Below the pieces are notes generated by a model. It saw nothing but the letters and a program-made list of their open reading frames with translations. It was not told the origin of the DNA and ran no database searches. Of a DNA stretch of 17,183 nt, positions 1-6,509 are shown piece by piece. The DNA comes from Bacillota bacterium (GTDB taxonomy: Bacteria; Bacillota; Clostridia; Christensenellales; Borkfalkiaceae). The stretch's first letter is position 1, and each line of letters opens with the position of its first letter. The position numbers and the translations under genes are program-made. Location: contig QAKM01000008.1 in assembly GCA_003343805.1 (NCBI GenBank), positions 1 to 17,183 on the forward strand, given 5' to 3'.

Positions 1-2
1 CA

Positions 3-64
3 CCTCCCTCAAACTCACCCCAAAAAAATACTTCGTCTTTTTTTGGGGACCCCGAGGAGGGAGG
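3..64. repeat. Nested long hairpin at left edge (A0)
   Basis: The outer arms CCTCCCTC (3-10) and GAGGGAGG (57-64) are perfectly complementary. They enclose a second perfect 11-bp stem, CCCC plus seven A (18-28) against seven T plus GGGG (38-48), with a loop containing TTCG. Read on the minus strand the loop carries CGAAG, like the A hairpins further right, so this may be an inverted, diverged member of the same family. No T-tract follows the outer stem, so it is not a standard terminator. It may extend past the window edge. Confidence 0.6.
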
Positions 65-80
65 CAAGGATGGGACAGGG

Positions 81-119
81 CTCCCGCAAAGATTTGCGAA
101 GCAAAGATTTTTTGGGGAG
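81..119. repeat. Structured repeat A, copy 1
   Basis: This is a 39-base hairpin. Outer arms CTCCC (81-85) and GGGGAG (114-119) enclose AAA/TTT pairs, a symmetric GA/GA internal loop (91-92 and 106-107) and a short apical stem TTTGC/GCAAA with a GAA loop (98-100). The apical stem is two pairs shorter than in copies 3 to 5, but both arms shortened together, so pairing is kept. No B element follows it. Confidence 0.65.
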
Positions 120-130
120 TTTTGCAGGGT

Positions 131-163
131 TCCCGAAAAAATCGCGCAGCGAGTTTTGTGGGA
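131..163. repeat. Structured repeat A, copy 2 (divergent)
   Basis: A diverged hairpin with the same layout. TCCC (131-134) pairs with GGGA (160-163), AAAA (136-139) with TTTT (154-157), and TCGC (142-145) with GCGA (149-152) around a GCA loop. The apical stem sequence differs from the other copies but remains paired, so its changes are compensatory. It follows copy 1 after 11 bases and has no B element behind it. Confidence 0.5.
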
Positions 164-178
164 GGTTATTTATGGGGC

Positions 179-216
179 CCCCGCAAAGATTTTTGCAAAG
201 CAAAAAGATTTTTGGG
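179..216. repeat. Structured repeat A, copy 3
   Basis: The hairpin has outer arm CCCCGCAAA (179-187), a GA/GA internal loop (188-189 and 207-208), apical stem TTTTTGC/GCAAAAA (190-196 and 200-206) with an AAA loop, and right arm TTTTTGGG. It differs from copy 4 at a handful of positions. A B element follows 12 bases later. Confidence 0.7.
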
Positions 217-228
217 AGAAGGAGGAGC

Positions 229-281
229 AAGCGCTTAAAACGTGGTGTTTGCCGTCAGGCAAATACCCGAAAAGAGCGCTT
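229..281. repeat. Structured repeat B, copy 1
   Basis: The outer stem is AAGCGCTT (229-236) with AGCGCTT (275-281). After an A-rich internal loop comes CG (241-242) pairing with CG (268-269), a bulged T (243), and then a 10-bp stem GGTGTTTGCC (244-253) against GGCAAATACC (258-267, one G-T pair) closed by a GTCA tetraloop. The same architecture with different stem sequence recurs at 344-390 and 462-514. Confidence 0.65.
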
Positions 282-291
282 AAAATGGGGC

Positions 292-330
292 CCCCGCAAA
301 GATTTTTGCGAAGCAAAAAGATTTGTGGGG
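292..330. repeat. Structured repeat A, copy 4
   Basis: The best-formed copy. CCCCGCAAA (292-300) pairs with TTTGTGGGG (322-330) through one G-T pair. A GA/GA internal loop (301-302, 320-321) follows, then TTTTTGC/GCAAAAA (303-309, 313-319) with a GAA loop. The symmetric GA/GA loop would allow tandem sheared G-A pairs if transcribed. Confidence 0.75.
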
Positions 331-343
331 AAAGGAGCGGCGG

Positions 344-390
344 GCGTTGAAAGCGTGGCGGTTGACTTTAGTCAACTGCTCGCCCAATGC
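344..390. repeat. Structured repeat B, copy 2
   Basis: The outer stem is GCGTTG (344-349) with CAATGC (385-390), including a G-T pair. The inner part has GCG (353-355) pairing with CGC (381-383), a bulged T (356), and a 10-bp stem GGCGGTTGAC (357-366) against GTCAACTGCT (371-380) with a TTTA tetraloop. Several stem columns differ from copies 1 and 3 on both sides at once, keeping the pairing. Confidence 0.65.
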
Positions 391-411
391 GCCCCGTGGA
401 ATTTTCAGGGT

Positions 412-450
412 CCCCGCAAAGAATTTTGCGAAGCAAAAAGATTTGTGGGG
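412..450. repeat. Structured repeat A, copy 5
   Basis: Nearly identical to copy 4. CCCCGCAAA (412-420) pairs with TTTGTGGGG (442-450), and TTTTGC (424-429) with GCAAAA (433-438), with a GAA loop. One base changes near the apical stem (A at 423). It is followed by the same AAAGGAG linker (451-457) seen after copy 4 at 331-337. Confidence 0.75.
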
Positions 451-461
451 AAAGGAGGAAC

Positions 462-514
462 CGACGTTATCAGCGTGGCATTCGCCTTCAGGCGGATGCC
501 CGCAAAAGGCGTCG
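462..514. repeat. Structured repeat B, copy 3
   Basis: The outer stem is CGACGTT (462-468) with GGCGTCG (508-514). GCG (473-475) pairs with CGC (501-503), a T (476) is bulged, and a 10-bp stem GGCATTCGCC (477-486) pairs with GGCGGATGCC (491-500) around a TTCA tetraloop. The right outer arm can instead pair with CGACG at 520-524, forming a small hairpin directly behind the tRNA-Leu 3' end. Confidence 0.65.
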
Positions 515-524
515 TGTTCCGACG

Positions 525-609
525 TGGTGCCGCCGACCGGCCTCGAACCGATACGCCTTCCGGCACAGGATCCTAAGTCCTGCGCGTCTGCCAATTTCGC
601 CACGGCGGC
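525..609 (-). tRNA. tRNA-Leu (anticodon UAG)
   Basis: On the minus strand the acceptor arms GCCGCCG and CGGCGGC pair fully and are followed by A and an encoded CCA (525-527). The anticodon stem CAGGA/TCCTG holds the loop CTTAGGA, giving anticodon TAG, which reads CUA leucine codons. The long variable arm (GCC...GGC) fits a class II tRNA, and the T arm has TTCGAGG in the loop. No promoter is evident directly upstream. It lies 49 bases behind the minus-strand membrane-protein gene and may be read from that unit. Confidence 0.95.
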
Positions 610-614
610 ATATA

Positions 615-648
615 CGCCGCCCCTTGCGGGACGGCGCGCATTTTTTTT
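615..648 (+). terminator. Candidate intrinsic terminator, plus strand
   Basis: CGCCG (615-619) pairs with CGGCG (632-636), and CCC (621-623) with GGG (628-630), around a TTGC loop and one mismatch. CGCA and eight T (641-648) follow. The T-tract is on the plus strand, although both flanking genes are on the minus strand. It would stop a transcript running rightwards through the repeat array and antisense to tRNA-Leu. On the minus strand the hairpin lies in the tRNA leader. Confidence 0.5.
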
Positions 649-658
649 GTCTTGGGAC

Positions 659-2182
659 TCAGTTTTCTTCGGGTCCGTTCGGGTCGGGCTCCCCGCCGTC
701 CGCGGGTGCGCTCTCTTGTTCGGTCTCTTCCGCCTCTGCGGCTGCCTCATCGGCGGTTTCCACGGGAGCGGGCGTTCCTTCGGGGGCTGCGTATGCCTCC
801 GTGCTCACGGTGCGCTCCTGATAGACGGGCTCCTGCGGCACGAGGGCGGGATTGGCTGAGATGTAGGCCGCCTCCTCCTGGGGGGTGACGCGGGCTGCCA
901 TCTCGACGCGCAGCTTTCTGCGGATGATGCCGTAGGGGATGAAGAGCAGAATGAGGAGAGCGGCCGCCGCGCAGGCAAAGATGCCGCTGCTCGCGAGCGA
1001 GATGCCGCTCAGCATGGAGAGGGAGGGGATGAGCGTTCCGAGACCGCCCATGCCGTCGATGATGAGAAGACCGATGGTGGGGACGATCCAGAGGATGAGG
1101 AAGGGCAGCCAGCCCAAAAAGAGGATGGGTGCCTTGAGCTTGACGGCGGGATTCATCGTGAACCCTTTGACAAATACCTTGATGAGCAGGTACAGCCAGG
1201 AGAGCATGGAGATCGCGGTGAGCGCGATGATGCAGATGAGGGCGATGAACGTCGCGGTCGAAGCCGTGGGGGAAGCGATCAGGTTGGTGATGTATTCGGT
1301 GAGGCCGGCGGTGAGCTGTTCATCGACGGAAGCCTCGCGCGAGGAGGCCGCAAGGGGACGGACGGAGCCGGCACTTGCGATGCCTGCGCCGTTCATGGCG
1401 TCGGCGATCTCCTGCAGGATGCGGTCGATGGCGGCCTGTGCATCGATGCGGCCGGTCTCCTCGTCCACAAACTGGCCGATGTTGCTTTCCACGACGTCGC
1501 GCACCTGCTGTTCGGTCTCGGCGTCCATTTCAAGGCCGGCAAATTCTTCCCGGCCCGTTGCCTGCAGTTTTCCGATGACGTCGGCGACGGTCTCGACGGC
1601 AAAATTGCTCACACTTTCCACGGTCGCGTTGTTGCTGTTGATGACTTTCATCACTTCGTCCGTCTTCTGGGAGAGGTAGTCGTCGGTGATGCCGGCTTCC
1701 TCCATGATCTCCTTCGTCTCTTCGTCACTCACTTCGGGAAGGACATCCTGGATGATCTCCTCCGTCTTGTCGGTGACGATCTGCGAGGTGGTATCCTTGA
1801 GCGTTTCCTCGGCGACGGCCTGCACGGTGACGCGCAGGACGGGCGTGATCTGTTCGGCAATGGCGGCCGATTTGGAGTTCATGAGGGCGCGGATGTCCTC
1901 ATCGCGCTCGCCCGAGAAGAGGGGAGCGGCGAACTCGGTCAGGGTGACGTTGAGTTCGATGTCGACGGGGTCGGGATCGGGATAGGAGACGGTGACGTTG
2001 GTGCCGGAGAAGGCGTCTCCCGCGATGCTCTTGACGTCGTCCGAAGAGAGATCGACGGTGAGTTTCAGGCCGAAGAGGGGCCCGAAGAAGTAACCTGCGA
2101 TCGCGGCAATGCAGATGAGCGCGACAAATACGTTCATCACAATGATCGCGGCACGGTGCCGTTTGACGAGTTTCATGTCCAT
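659..2182 (-). CDS. Membrane protein of unknown function
   Basis: I do not recognise a family. The 507-residue protein has one N-terminal membrane segment (about residues 12-34), then a long, acidic, mainly helical stretch (about 40-300), then three hydrophobic segments (about 305-332, 352-375, 391-417). It ends in a Pro/Glu/Ala-rich acidic tail of about 45 residues. The topology suggests a large domain between the first and second segments, probably outside the membrane. The start is ATGGACATG at 2182; the second ATG (2176) is equally possible. A GGAG lies about 16 bases upstream, which is long. A promoter at 2225-2253 fits this gene. It is divergent from the arabinose operon. Neighbours give no clue to function. 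Confidence 0.8.
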   Translation of the reverse strand: MDMKLVKRHRAAIIVMNVFVALICIAAIAGYFFGPLFGLKLTVDLSSDDVKSIAGDAFSGTNVTVSYPDPDPVDIELNVTLTEFAAPLFSGERDEDIRALMNSKSAAIAEQITPVLRVTVQAVAEETLKDTTSQIVTDKTEEIIQDVLPEVSDEETKEIMEEAGITDDYLSQKTDEVMKVINSNNATVESVSNFAVETVADVIGKLQATGREEFAGLEMDAETEQQVRDVVESNIGQFVDEETGRIDAQAAIDRILQEIADAMNGAGIASAGSVRPLAASSREASVDEQLTAGLTEYITNLIASPTASTATFIALICIIALTAISMLSWLYLLIKVFVKGFTMNPAVKLKAPILFLGWLPFLILWIVPTIGLLIIDGMGGLGTLIPSLSMLSGISLASSGIFACAAAALLILLFIPYGIIRRKLRVEMAARVTPQEEAAYISANPALVPQEPVYQERTVSTEAYAAPEGTPAPVETADEAAAEAEETEQESAPADGGEPDPNGPEEN

Positions 2183-2224
2183 AGTCTTTCGGGTTGAGCT
2201 CCTTGTGTTTTTAAGGATAGCTAT

Positions 2225-2253
2225 ATCTTATCAAAAACGGAAAAAAATGTCAA
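2225..2253 (-). promoter_or_regulatory. Sigma-A-type promoter for the membrane-protein gene
   Basis: On the minus strand TTGACA (2248-2253) is followed after 17 bases by TAAGAT (2225-2230). The -35 box is perfect and the -10 box matches four of six consensus bases. It lies about 40 bases upstream of the start codon at 2182, back to back with the araB promoter. Confidence 0.6.
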
Positions 2254-2261
2254 CAATTTCG

Positions 2262-2278
2262 AAGGGGCGGCGCCCCTT
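2262..2278. other. GC-rich hairpin between divergent promoters
   Basis: AAGGGGC (2262-2268) pairs perfectly with GCCCCTT (2272-2278) around GGC. No T-tract follows on either strand, so a terminator is unlikely. It lies just upstream of the minus-strand promoter and 98 bases before the araB -35 box, where a regulator could bind. The rest of 2279-2375 is AT-rich with no evident feature. Confidence 0.35.
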
Positions 2279-2375
2279 TGTGCGCGGAATACGAAAAATT
2301 GTTCGGATTTCGGCGGATGTGGGGCGAAACGGGCAATTTTTCTAAAAATTTCTGTCACTTTTTTTCGTTTGCCTA

Positions 2376-2404
2376 TTGAAATTTTGCGTGGATTGGGCTA
2401 TAAT
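2376..2404 (+). promoter_or_regulatory. Sigma-A-type promoter of the ara operon
   Basis: TTGAAA (2376-2381), a 17-base spacer and a perfect TATAAT (2399-2404) lie 47 bases upstream of the GTG start of the kinase gene. The upstream DNA is rich in A/T runs. It is the only evident promoter for the kinase-araD-araA block. Confidence 0.85.
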
Positions 2405-2411
2405 GTGATAA

Positions 2412-2423
2412 GTACAAGAGTAC
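2412..2423. promoter_or_regulatory. Possible operator, GTAC inverted repeat
   Basis: Two GTAC words (2412-2415 and 2420-2423) are separated by AAGA, right at the expected transcription start of the ara promoter. AraR operators of Bacillus contain a GTAC core with TTGTAC-like halves, and GTACAA is present here on one side only. A repressor site is plausible by position, but the match is weak. Confidence 0.3.
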
Positions 2424-2450
2424 GCAATCTAATTTTCTAGGGGGATCACC

Positions 2451-4046
2451 GTGGAAGACAACAGAAAGGCAATCGAAAGCGGCAAGACCGCGCTCGGGAT
2501 CGAGTTCGGCTCGACGAGGATCAAAGCCGTCCTCGTCAACGAAAAGAACGAGCCCATCGCGTCGGGCAGCCATACCTGGGAGAACCGTTTTGAGAACGGT
2601 ATCTGGACGTATACGCTCGAGGACATCTGGACGGGGCTCCAGGACTGCTATGCCAACATGGCGACGGCGGTCGAACATCAGTACGGCATCAAGATCACCA
2701 CGATCGGGGCGATCGGCTTCTCCGCCATGATGCACGGCTACATGGTATTTGACAAGGACGACAAGCTCCTCGTGCCCTTCCGCACCTGGAGAAACAACTG
2801 CGCCGAGTACGCGGGCGACAAGCTCACCGAGCTCTTCAACTATCATATCCCCGCGCGCTGGTCGGTGGCGCACCTCTATCAGGCCATCTTAAACGGCGAA
2901 GAGCACGTCAAGGACATCGTGTTCCAGACGACGCTCGAGGGCTACATCCACTGGATGCTGACGGGCGAGAAGGTCATCGGCATCGGCGAGGCTTCGGGTA
3001 TGTTCCCCGTCGACCCCGAGACCAAGCAGTACGACGCGGGGATGCTCGCAAAGTTCAACGACCTCGTCAAGGACAAGGTGCCCTTCAAGGTGGAGGACAT
3101 CCTGCCCAAGATCCTCGTTGCGGGCGACGAAGCGGGCCGTCTCACGCCCGAGGGCGCCAAGCTCCTCGATCCGACGGGCACGCTGCAGCCCGGTATCCCG
3201 CTCTGCCCGCCCGAAGGCGACGCAGGCACGGGCATGGTCGCGACCAACTCCGTCAAGAAGCGCACGGGCAACGTCTCCGCGGGCACGAGCGTGTTCGCGA
3301 TGATCGTGCTCGAAAAGGCGCTCTCGAAGGCCTATCCCGAGATCGACCTCGTCACGACGCCCGTTGGCGACCTCGTCGGTATGGTCCACTGCAACAACTG
3401 CACGTCGGACATCAACGGCTGGGTGGATATCTTCGGTGAATTTGCCAAGATCCTCGGCGTCGACATCCCCAAGTGGAGGCTGTACGACGAGCTCTACTTC
3501 GCCTCCGAAAAGGGCGACAAGGACTGCGGCGGGCTGCTTGCCTACAACTATGTGTCGGGCGAGCACGTCACGCGCGTGGATGCGGGCAGACCTCTGTTTG
3601 TGCGGACTTCGGAGAGCAAATTCGATCTTGCGAACTTCATGCGCGCACACCTCTACACGGCATTCGGCGCCCTCAAGGTGGGCTGCGACATCATGCTGCG
3701 CGAGGAGGGCGTCAAGCTCGACCGCATCACGGGCCACGGCGGCCTGTTCAAGACCGAGCGCGTGGGGCAGAGCTATCTTGCGGCTGCCATCAACGCACCC
3801 GTCACCGTCATGAAGACGGCGGGCGAGGGCGGCGCATGGGGCATCGCCATCCTGGCGAACTACATGGTCACGAAGGCCGAGGGCGAGAGCCTTGAGGACT
3901 ACCTCGAAAACAAGGTCTTTGCCGGGCAGGAGGGCGTTACGCTCGCACCCGATCCCGCCAATGTGGAAGGGTTTGAGAAGTTTGCGAAGCGCTACGTCGC
4001 GGGCCTTCCCATCGTGCGTCAGGCGGTCGAAAGTTTACAGGACTGA
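2451..4046 (+). CDS. araB: FGGY-family sugar kinase, probable ribulokinase
   Basis: This cytoplasmic kinase would phosphorylate L-ribulose with ATP to L-ribulose-5-phosphate. The N-terminal FGGY phosphate-binding motif reads [13 protein letters not shown] (residues 16-28). A conserved acidic site lies in PEGDAGTG (D257, the likely catalytic base by family analogy), followed by [10 protein letters not shown]. The C-terminal nucleotide-binding region has GHGGLFKTE and a glycine-rich [10 protein letters not shown] stretch. The 531-residue length fits FGGY kinases. The GTG start is set by AGGGGGAT seven bases upstream; a downstream ATG would remove the phosphate loop. It is the first gene after the ara promoter, 20 bases before araD. 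FGGY kinases are hard to split by substrate, so ribulokinase rests mainly on the araD-araA context; xylulokinase-like specificity is possible. Confidence 0.85.
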   Translation: MEDNRKAIESGKTALGIEFGSTRIKAVLVNEKNEPIASGSHTWENRFENGIWTYTLEDIWTGLQDCYANMATAVEHQYGIKITTIGAIGFSAMMHGYMVFDKDDKLLVPFRTWRNNCAEYAGDKLTELFNYHIPARWSVAHLYQAILNGEEHVKDIVFQTTLEGYIHWMLTGEKVIGIGEASGMFPVDPETKQYDAGMLAKFNDLVKDKVPFKVEDILPKILVAGDEAGRLTPEGAKLLDPTGTLQPGIPLCPPEGDAGTGMVATNSVKKRTGNVSAGTSVFAMIVLEKALSKAYPEIDLVTTPVGDLVGMVHCNNCTSDINGWVDIFGEFAKILGVDIPKWRLYDELYFASEKGDKDCGGLLAYNYVSGEHVTRVDAGRPLFVRTSESKFDLANFMRAHLYTAFGALKVGCDIMLREEGVKLDRITGHGGLFKTERVGQSYLAAAINAPVTVMKTAGEGGAWGIAILANYMVTKAEGESLEDYLENKVFAGQEGVTLAPDPANVEGFEKFAKRYVAGLPIVRQAVESLQD

Positions 4047-4066
4047 CATAGGAGGATACAAAATAT

Positions 4067-4768
4067 ATGTTAGAAGCGCTGAAAGAAAAGGTACTCAAAG
4101 CCAACCTTGACCTCGTCAAGCACAAGCTGGTGCTCTTCACCTGGGGCAATGTCTCCGAGATCGACCGCGAGAGCGGGCTCGTCGTCATCAAGCCCTCGGG
4201 CGTCGAGTATGACGACATGAAGGCGAGCGACATGGTCGTCGTCGACCTCAACGGCAAAGTTGTGGAAGGGGATCTGCGCCCTTCGTCGGATACGCCCACC
4301 CATCTCGAACTTTACAAGGCGTTCCCCGACCTCGGCGGCGTCACGCACACCCATTCGACGTTCGCGACGAGCTGGGCACAGGCCGGCCGCAACATTCCCT
4401 TCTACGGGACGACGCACGCCGACTACTTCTACGGCGACATCCCCTGCGCACGCTCTCTGACGCGCGAGGAGATCGAGGGCGAGTACGAGAAGAACACCGG
4501 GCTCGTCATCATCGAGAAGTTCCGGATGGAGGGTTTGAAGCCCCTCGAAGTGCCGGGCGTCCTCGTCAAGAGCCACGGTGTGTTCGCCTTCGGCAAGGAC
4601 GGCGACAACTCCGTCTACAACGCGACGGTCATCGAGGAAGTCGCCAAGATGGCGACGATCACCGAGATCGTCAACCCCAACGTTGAGCGCGCCGATCAGT
4701 TCATGATGGACAAGCACTATCTGCGCAAGCACGGCAAGAACGCCTACTACGGGCAGATCAAACGGTAA
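4067..4768 (+). CDS. araD: L-ribulose-5-phosphate 4-epimerase
   Basis: It converts L-ribulose-5-phosphate to D-xylulose-5-phosphate, feeding the pentose phosphate or phosphoketolase pathway. It is a class II aldolase/epimerase-fold zinc enzyme. Visible marks are the N-terminal [13 protein letters not shown] region, the metal-binding THTHST motif (H94 and H96), [14 protein letters not shown], which is typical of AraD, and a third likely metal ligand, H170, in [10 protein letters not shown]. The 233 residues match the usual length. AGGAGG sits 11 bases before the ATG, slightly far. It lies 20 bases behind the kinase and 14 bases before the small ORF, so it is clearly operonic. The identification is firm. 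Confidence 0.95.
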   Translation: MLEALKEKVLKANLDLVKHKLVLFTWGNVSEIDRESGLVVIKPSGVEYDDMKASDMVVVDLNGKVVEGDLRPSSDTPTHLELYKAFPDLGGVTHTHSTFATSWAQAGRNIPFYGTTHADYFYGDIPCARSLTREEIEGEYEKNTGLVIIEKFRMEGLKPLEVPGVLVKSHGVFAFGKDGDNSVYNATVIEEVAKMATITEIVNPNVERADQFMMDKHYLRKHGKNAYYGQIKR

Positions 4769-4782
4769 AGAAAGGGGCGCAT

Positions 4783-4962
4783 ATGATCGTTACGGAAGTC
4801 ATCCCATATACGCCCGATCCCAACAAGCGCGCCAAGCGCATCGAGGAGGCCGCAAACGCACATGAGGCACGGGGGGAGGAGCTCGTTTCTGCCCTGTCGA
4901 CGCCCAACTGCGGCGCCATCCTCATTTTCCGCGCTCCGCAGGCGGCATCCTGCGGGAAATAA
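4783..4962 (+). CDS. Small protein between araD and araA, unknown
   Basis: A 59-residue ORF runs from ATG 4783 to TAA 4962, with AAAGGGG about six bases before the start. The product begins MIVTEVIPYTPDPNKR, continues with a charged helix (about residues 14-34) and ends with a beta-like stretch, GEELVSALSTPNCGAILIFR. That end loosely resembles small DUF4177-like proteins, which have a helix followed by E-x-W-E-L-V-S and a final strand; this is a guess from pattern only. It fills the araD-araA gap with 14 and 30 bases to spare on either side, on the same strand, so it would be co-transcribed. Its function is unknown; an arabinose-linked role is inference from position. Confidence 0.6.
   Translation: MIVTEVIPYTPDPNKRAKRIEEAANAHEARGEELVSALSTPNCGAILIFRAPQAASCGK
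4936..4955 (+). other. Hairpin at 3' end of the small ORF, before araA
   Basis: CCGCAGG (4936-4942) pairs perfectly with CCTGCGG (4949-4955) around a six-base loop. GAAATAAAA rather than a T-tract follows, so it is probably not a terminator. It could act as an RNA processing or stability element setting araA levels relative to araD. Confidence 0.4.
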
Positions 4963-4992
4963 AATCGATCAAAATAGGAAAGAGGATTTGTT

Positions 4993-6453
4993 ATGAAAGA
5001 AAAGGTTGTTTACTGGCTGACCGGTTCCCAGACCCTGTACGGCGACGACGTGCTCGCTCACGTTGCCCAGCACTCCGAAGAGATGGCAAACTATGTCAAC
5101 GAGCACGTTCCCGTGACGGTGAAGTACCTCACGACCTGCAAGAGCTCGGAGGAGATCGTCGCTGCCGTCAAGAAAGTCAACGCGGATGACGACTGCATCG
5201 GCATCATCACCTGGTGCCATACCTTCTCGCCCGCCAAGATGTGGATCAAGGGCCTTAAAATGCTGCAGAAGCCCATGTGCCATTTTGCGACGCAGTACAA
5301 CGAGAGACTGCCCTACGACACCATCGACATGGATTTCATGAACGAGAATCAGGCCGCCCACGGCGACAGAGAGTTCGGTTACATCGTCTCCCGTCTGCGC
5401 ATGGACAACAAGGTCATCGTCGGCTACTATAAGGATCCCGAGGCGCTCAAGGAGCTCGCCTCCTGGTGCAAGGTGGCTGCGGGCTATGCGTTCTCCAAGC
5501 AGGTCAAGGTCTGCCGCTTCTCCGACAACATGAGGAACGTCGCCGTCACCGAGGGCGATAAGGTCGCGGCGCACATCGAGATGGGCTGGGAAGTTGATTA
5601 CTATCCCGTCGGCGACCTTGTGGACGTCATCGATACCATTACGGACGCCGAAGTGGACGCGCAGATGGCAGAGTATGCGACGAAGTACACGATGGGCACC
5701 GACCGCATCGACGTCGTGCGCGAGCAGGCGAAGTATGAGATCGCCATCGATAAGTTCTGCAAGGAGAACGGCGGCTACATCGGCATTGTCGATCACTTCG
5801 GCGCGCTCCACGGCATGAACCAGCTCCCCGGCCTCGCCATCCAGGATCTGCAGGGCAAGGGCTACGGCTTCGGCGCAGAGGGCGACTGGAAGATCGCAGC
5901 GCTCGGCGCCGTCATGCAGTACATGGCAGGGCAGAAGGGCACCGGCCTTATGGAGGACTATACCTATGACCTCGTCGACGGCCTCTGCCTCGGCGCGCAC
6001 ATGCTGGAAGTTTCCCCTCAGTTCGCTTCGACCAAGCCCGAGATCCAGGTGCATCCCCTCGGCATCGGCGGCAAGTCCGATCCCGCGCGCCTCGTCTTTG
6101 AGGGCATCGAGGCACCCGAAGCGATCGCTGTCTCCATGGTGGACATGGGCGACCGCATCCGCCTCATCGTGCAGAAGATCGAGCTCGTGAAGTATCCTCA
6201 TAAGATGCCCAAGCTCCCCGTTGCCGGCTGTATGTGGAAGTACAAGCCCAACTTCAAGGAGGGCGTTGCGGCATGGATCTATGCGGGCGGCGCACACCAC
6301 ACCGTCGTTTCCTCCGTTGTCACCGCACAGGAGATGGTGGACCTCGGCAATATGTGGGGCATGGAAGTCGTCCTCATCGACGAGAACACCAAGATCGACG
6401 AGTTCAAGAAGCAGCTCATGTGGTCCGATCAGATCTGGAAGACCAAACTTTGA
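4993..6453 (+). CDS. araA: L-arabinose isomerase
   Basis: It interconverts L-arabinose and L-ribulose, the first step of the pathway, in the cytoplasm with a divalent metal (usually manganese). The start VYWLTGSQTLYGD is characteristic. The four catalytic or metal-binding residues of the family are recognisable: E296 in GAEGDWK, E321 in GLMEDYTYD, H336 in LGAHMLEVSP, and H435 or H436 in AGGAHHTV. At 486 residues it is near the usual 490-500. AGAGGAT lies about seven bases before the ATG. It is last in the ara block and is followed 16 bases later by a strong terminator. Some isomerases also act on D-galactose; the sequence alone does not settle that. Confidence 0.97.
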   Translation: MKEKVVYWLTGSQTLYGDDVLAHVAQHSEEMANYVNEHVPVTVKYLTTCKSSEEIVAAVKKVNADDDCIGIITWCHTFSPAKMWIKGLKMLQKPMCHFATQYNERLPYDTIDMDFMNENQAAHGDREFGYIVSRLRMDNKVIVGYYKDPEALKELASWCKVAAGYAFSKQVKVCRFSDNMRNVAVTEGDKVAAHIEMGWEVDYYPVGDLVDVIDTITDAEVDAQMAEYATKYTMGTDRIDVVREQAKYEIAIDKFCKENGGYIGIVDHFGALHGMNQLPGLAIQDLQGKGYGFGAEGDWKIAALGAVMQYMAGQKGTGLMEDYTYDLVDGLCLGAHMLEVSPQFASTKPEIQVHPLGIGGKSDPARLVFEGIEAPEAIAVSMVDMGDRIRLIVQKIELVKYPHKMPKLPVAGCMWKYKPNFKEGVAAWIYAGGAHHTVVSSVVTAQEMVDLGNMWGMEVVLIDENTKIDEFKKQLMWSDQIWKTKL

Positions 6454-6469
6454 TGTAAGAGATCAGGGC

Positions 6470-6501
6470 GGGGCGGTACGGTGTACTGCCCCGTATTTTT
6501 T
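6470..6501 (+). terminator. Intrinsic terminator after araA
   Basis: GGGGCGGTAC (6470-6479) pairs with GTACTGCCCC (6483-6492) through one G-T pair around a GGT loop. GTA and six T (6496-6501) follow. The Shine-Dalgarno GAGG of the next gene (6502-6505) begins immediately after the last T, so the glycosidase is either expressed by read-through or kept low when the terminator works. Confidence 0.85.
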
Positions 6502-6509
6502 GAGGTATC

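Noticed and set aside
229..514. B elements as integron attC sites (hairpins with an extrahelical base)
   Set aside because: The core words RYYYAAC and GTTRRRY are not present in all copies, there are no gene cassettes between elements, and no integrase is in the window.
81..514. CRISPR array
   Set aside because: Repeats are long, imperfect and variable, the intervening segments are themselves structured and related, and no cas genes are present.
43..576. Long open frames across the repeat array, encoding repeated peptides such as KDFCEAKRFVGKG
   Set aside because: The same repeat is read in different frames because the unit pitch changes (113 then 120 bases). The frame also runs into the antisense of tRNA-Leu, and variation follows RNA pairing rather than codons.
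2889..3737. Long minus-strand open frame opposite the kinase gene
   Set aside because: It is a shadow of a GC-rich gene in the opposite frame; it has no ribosome site and no recognisable domain. The same holds for 4969-6300, 12191-13375 and other minus-strand frames.
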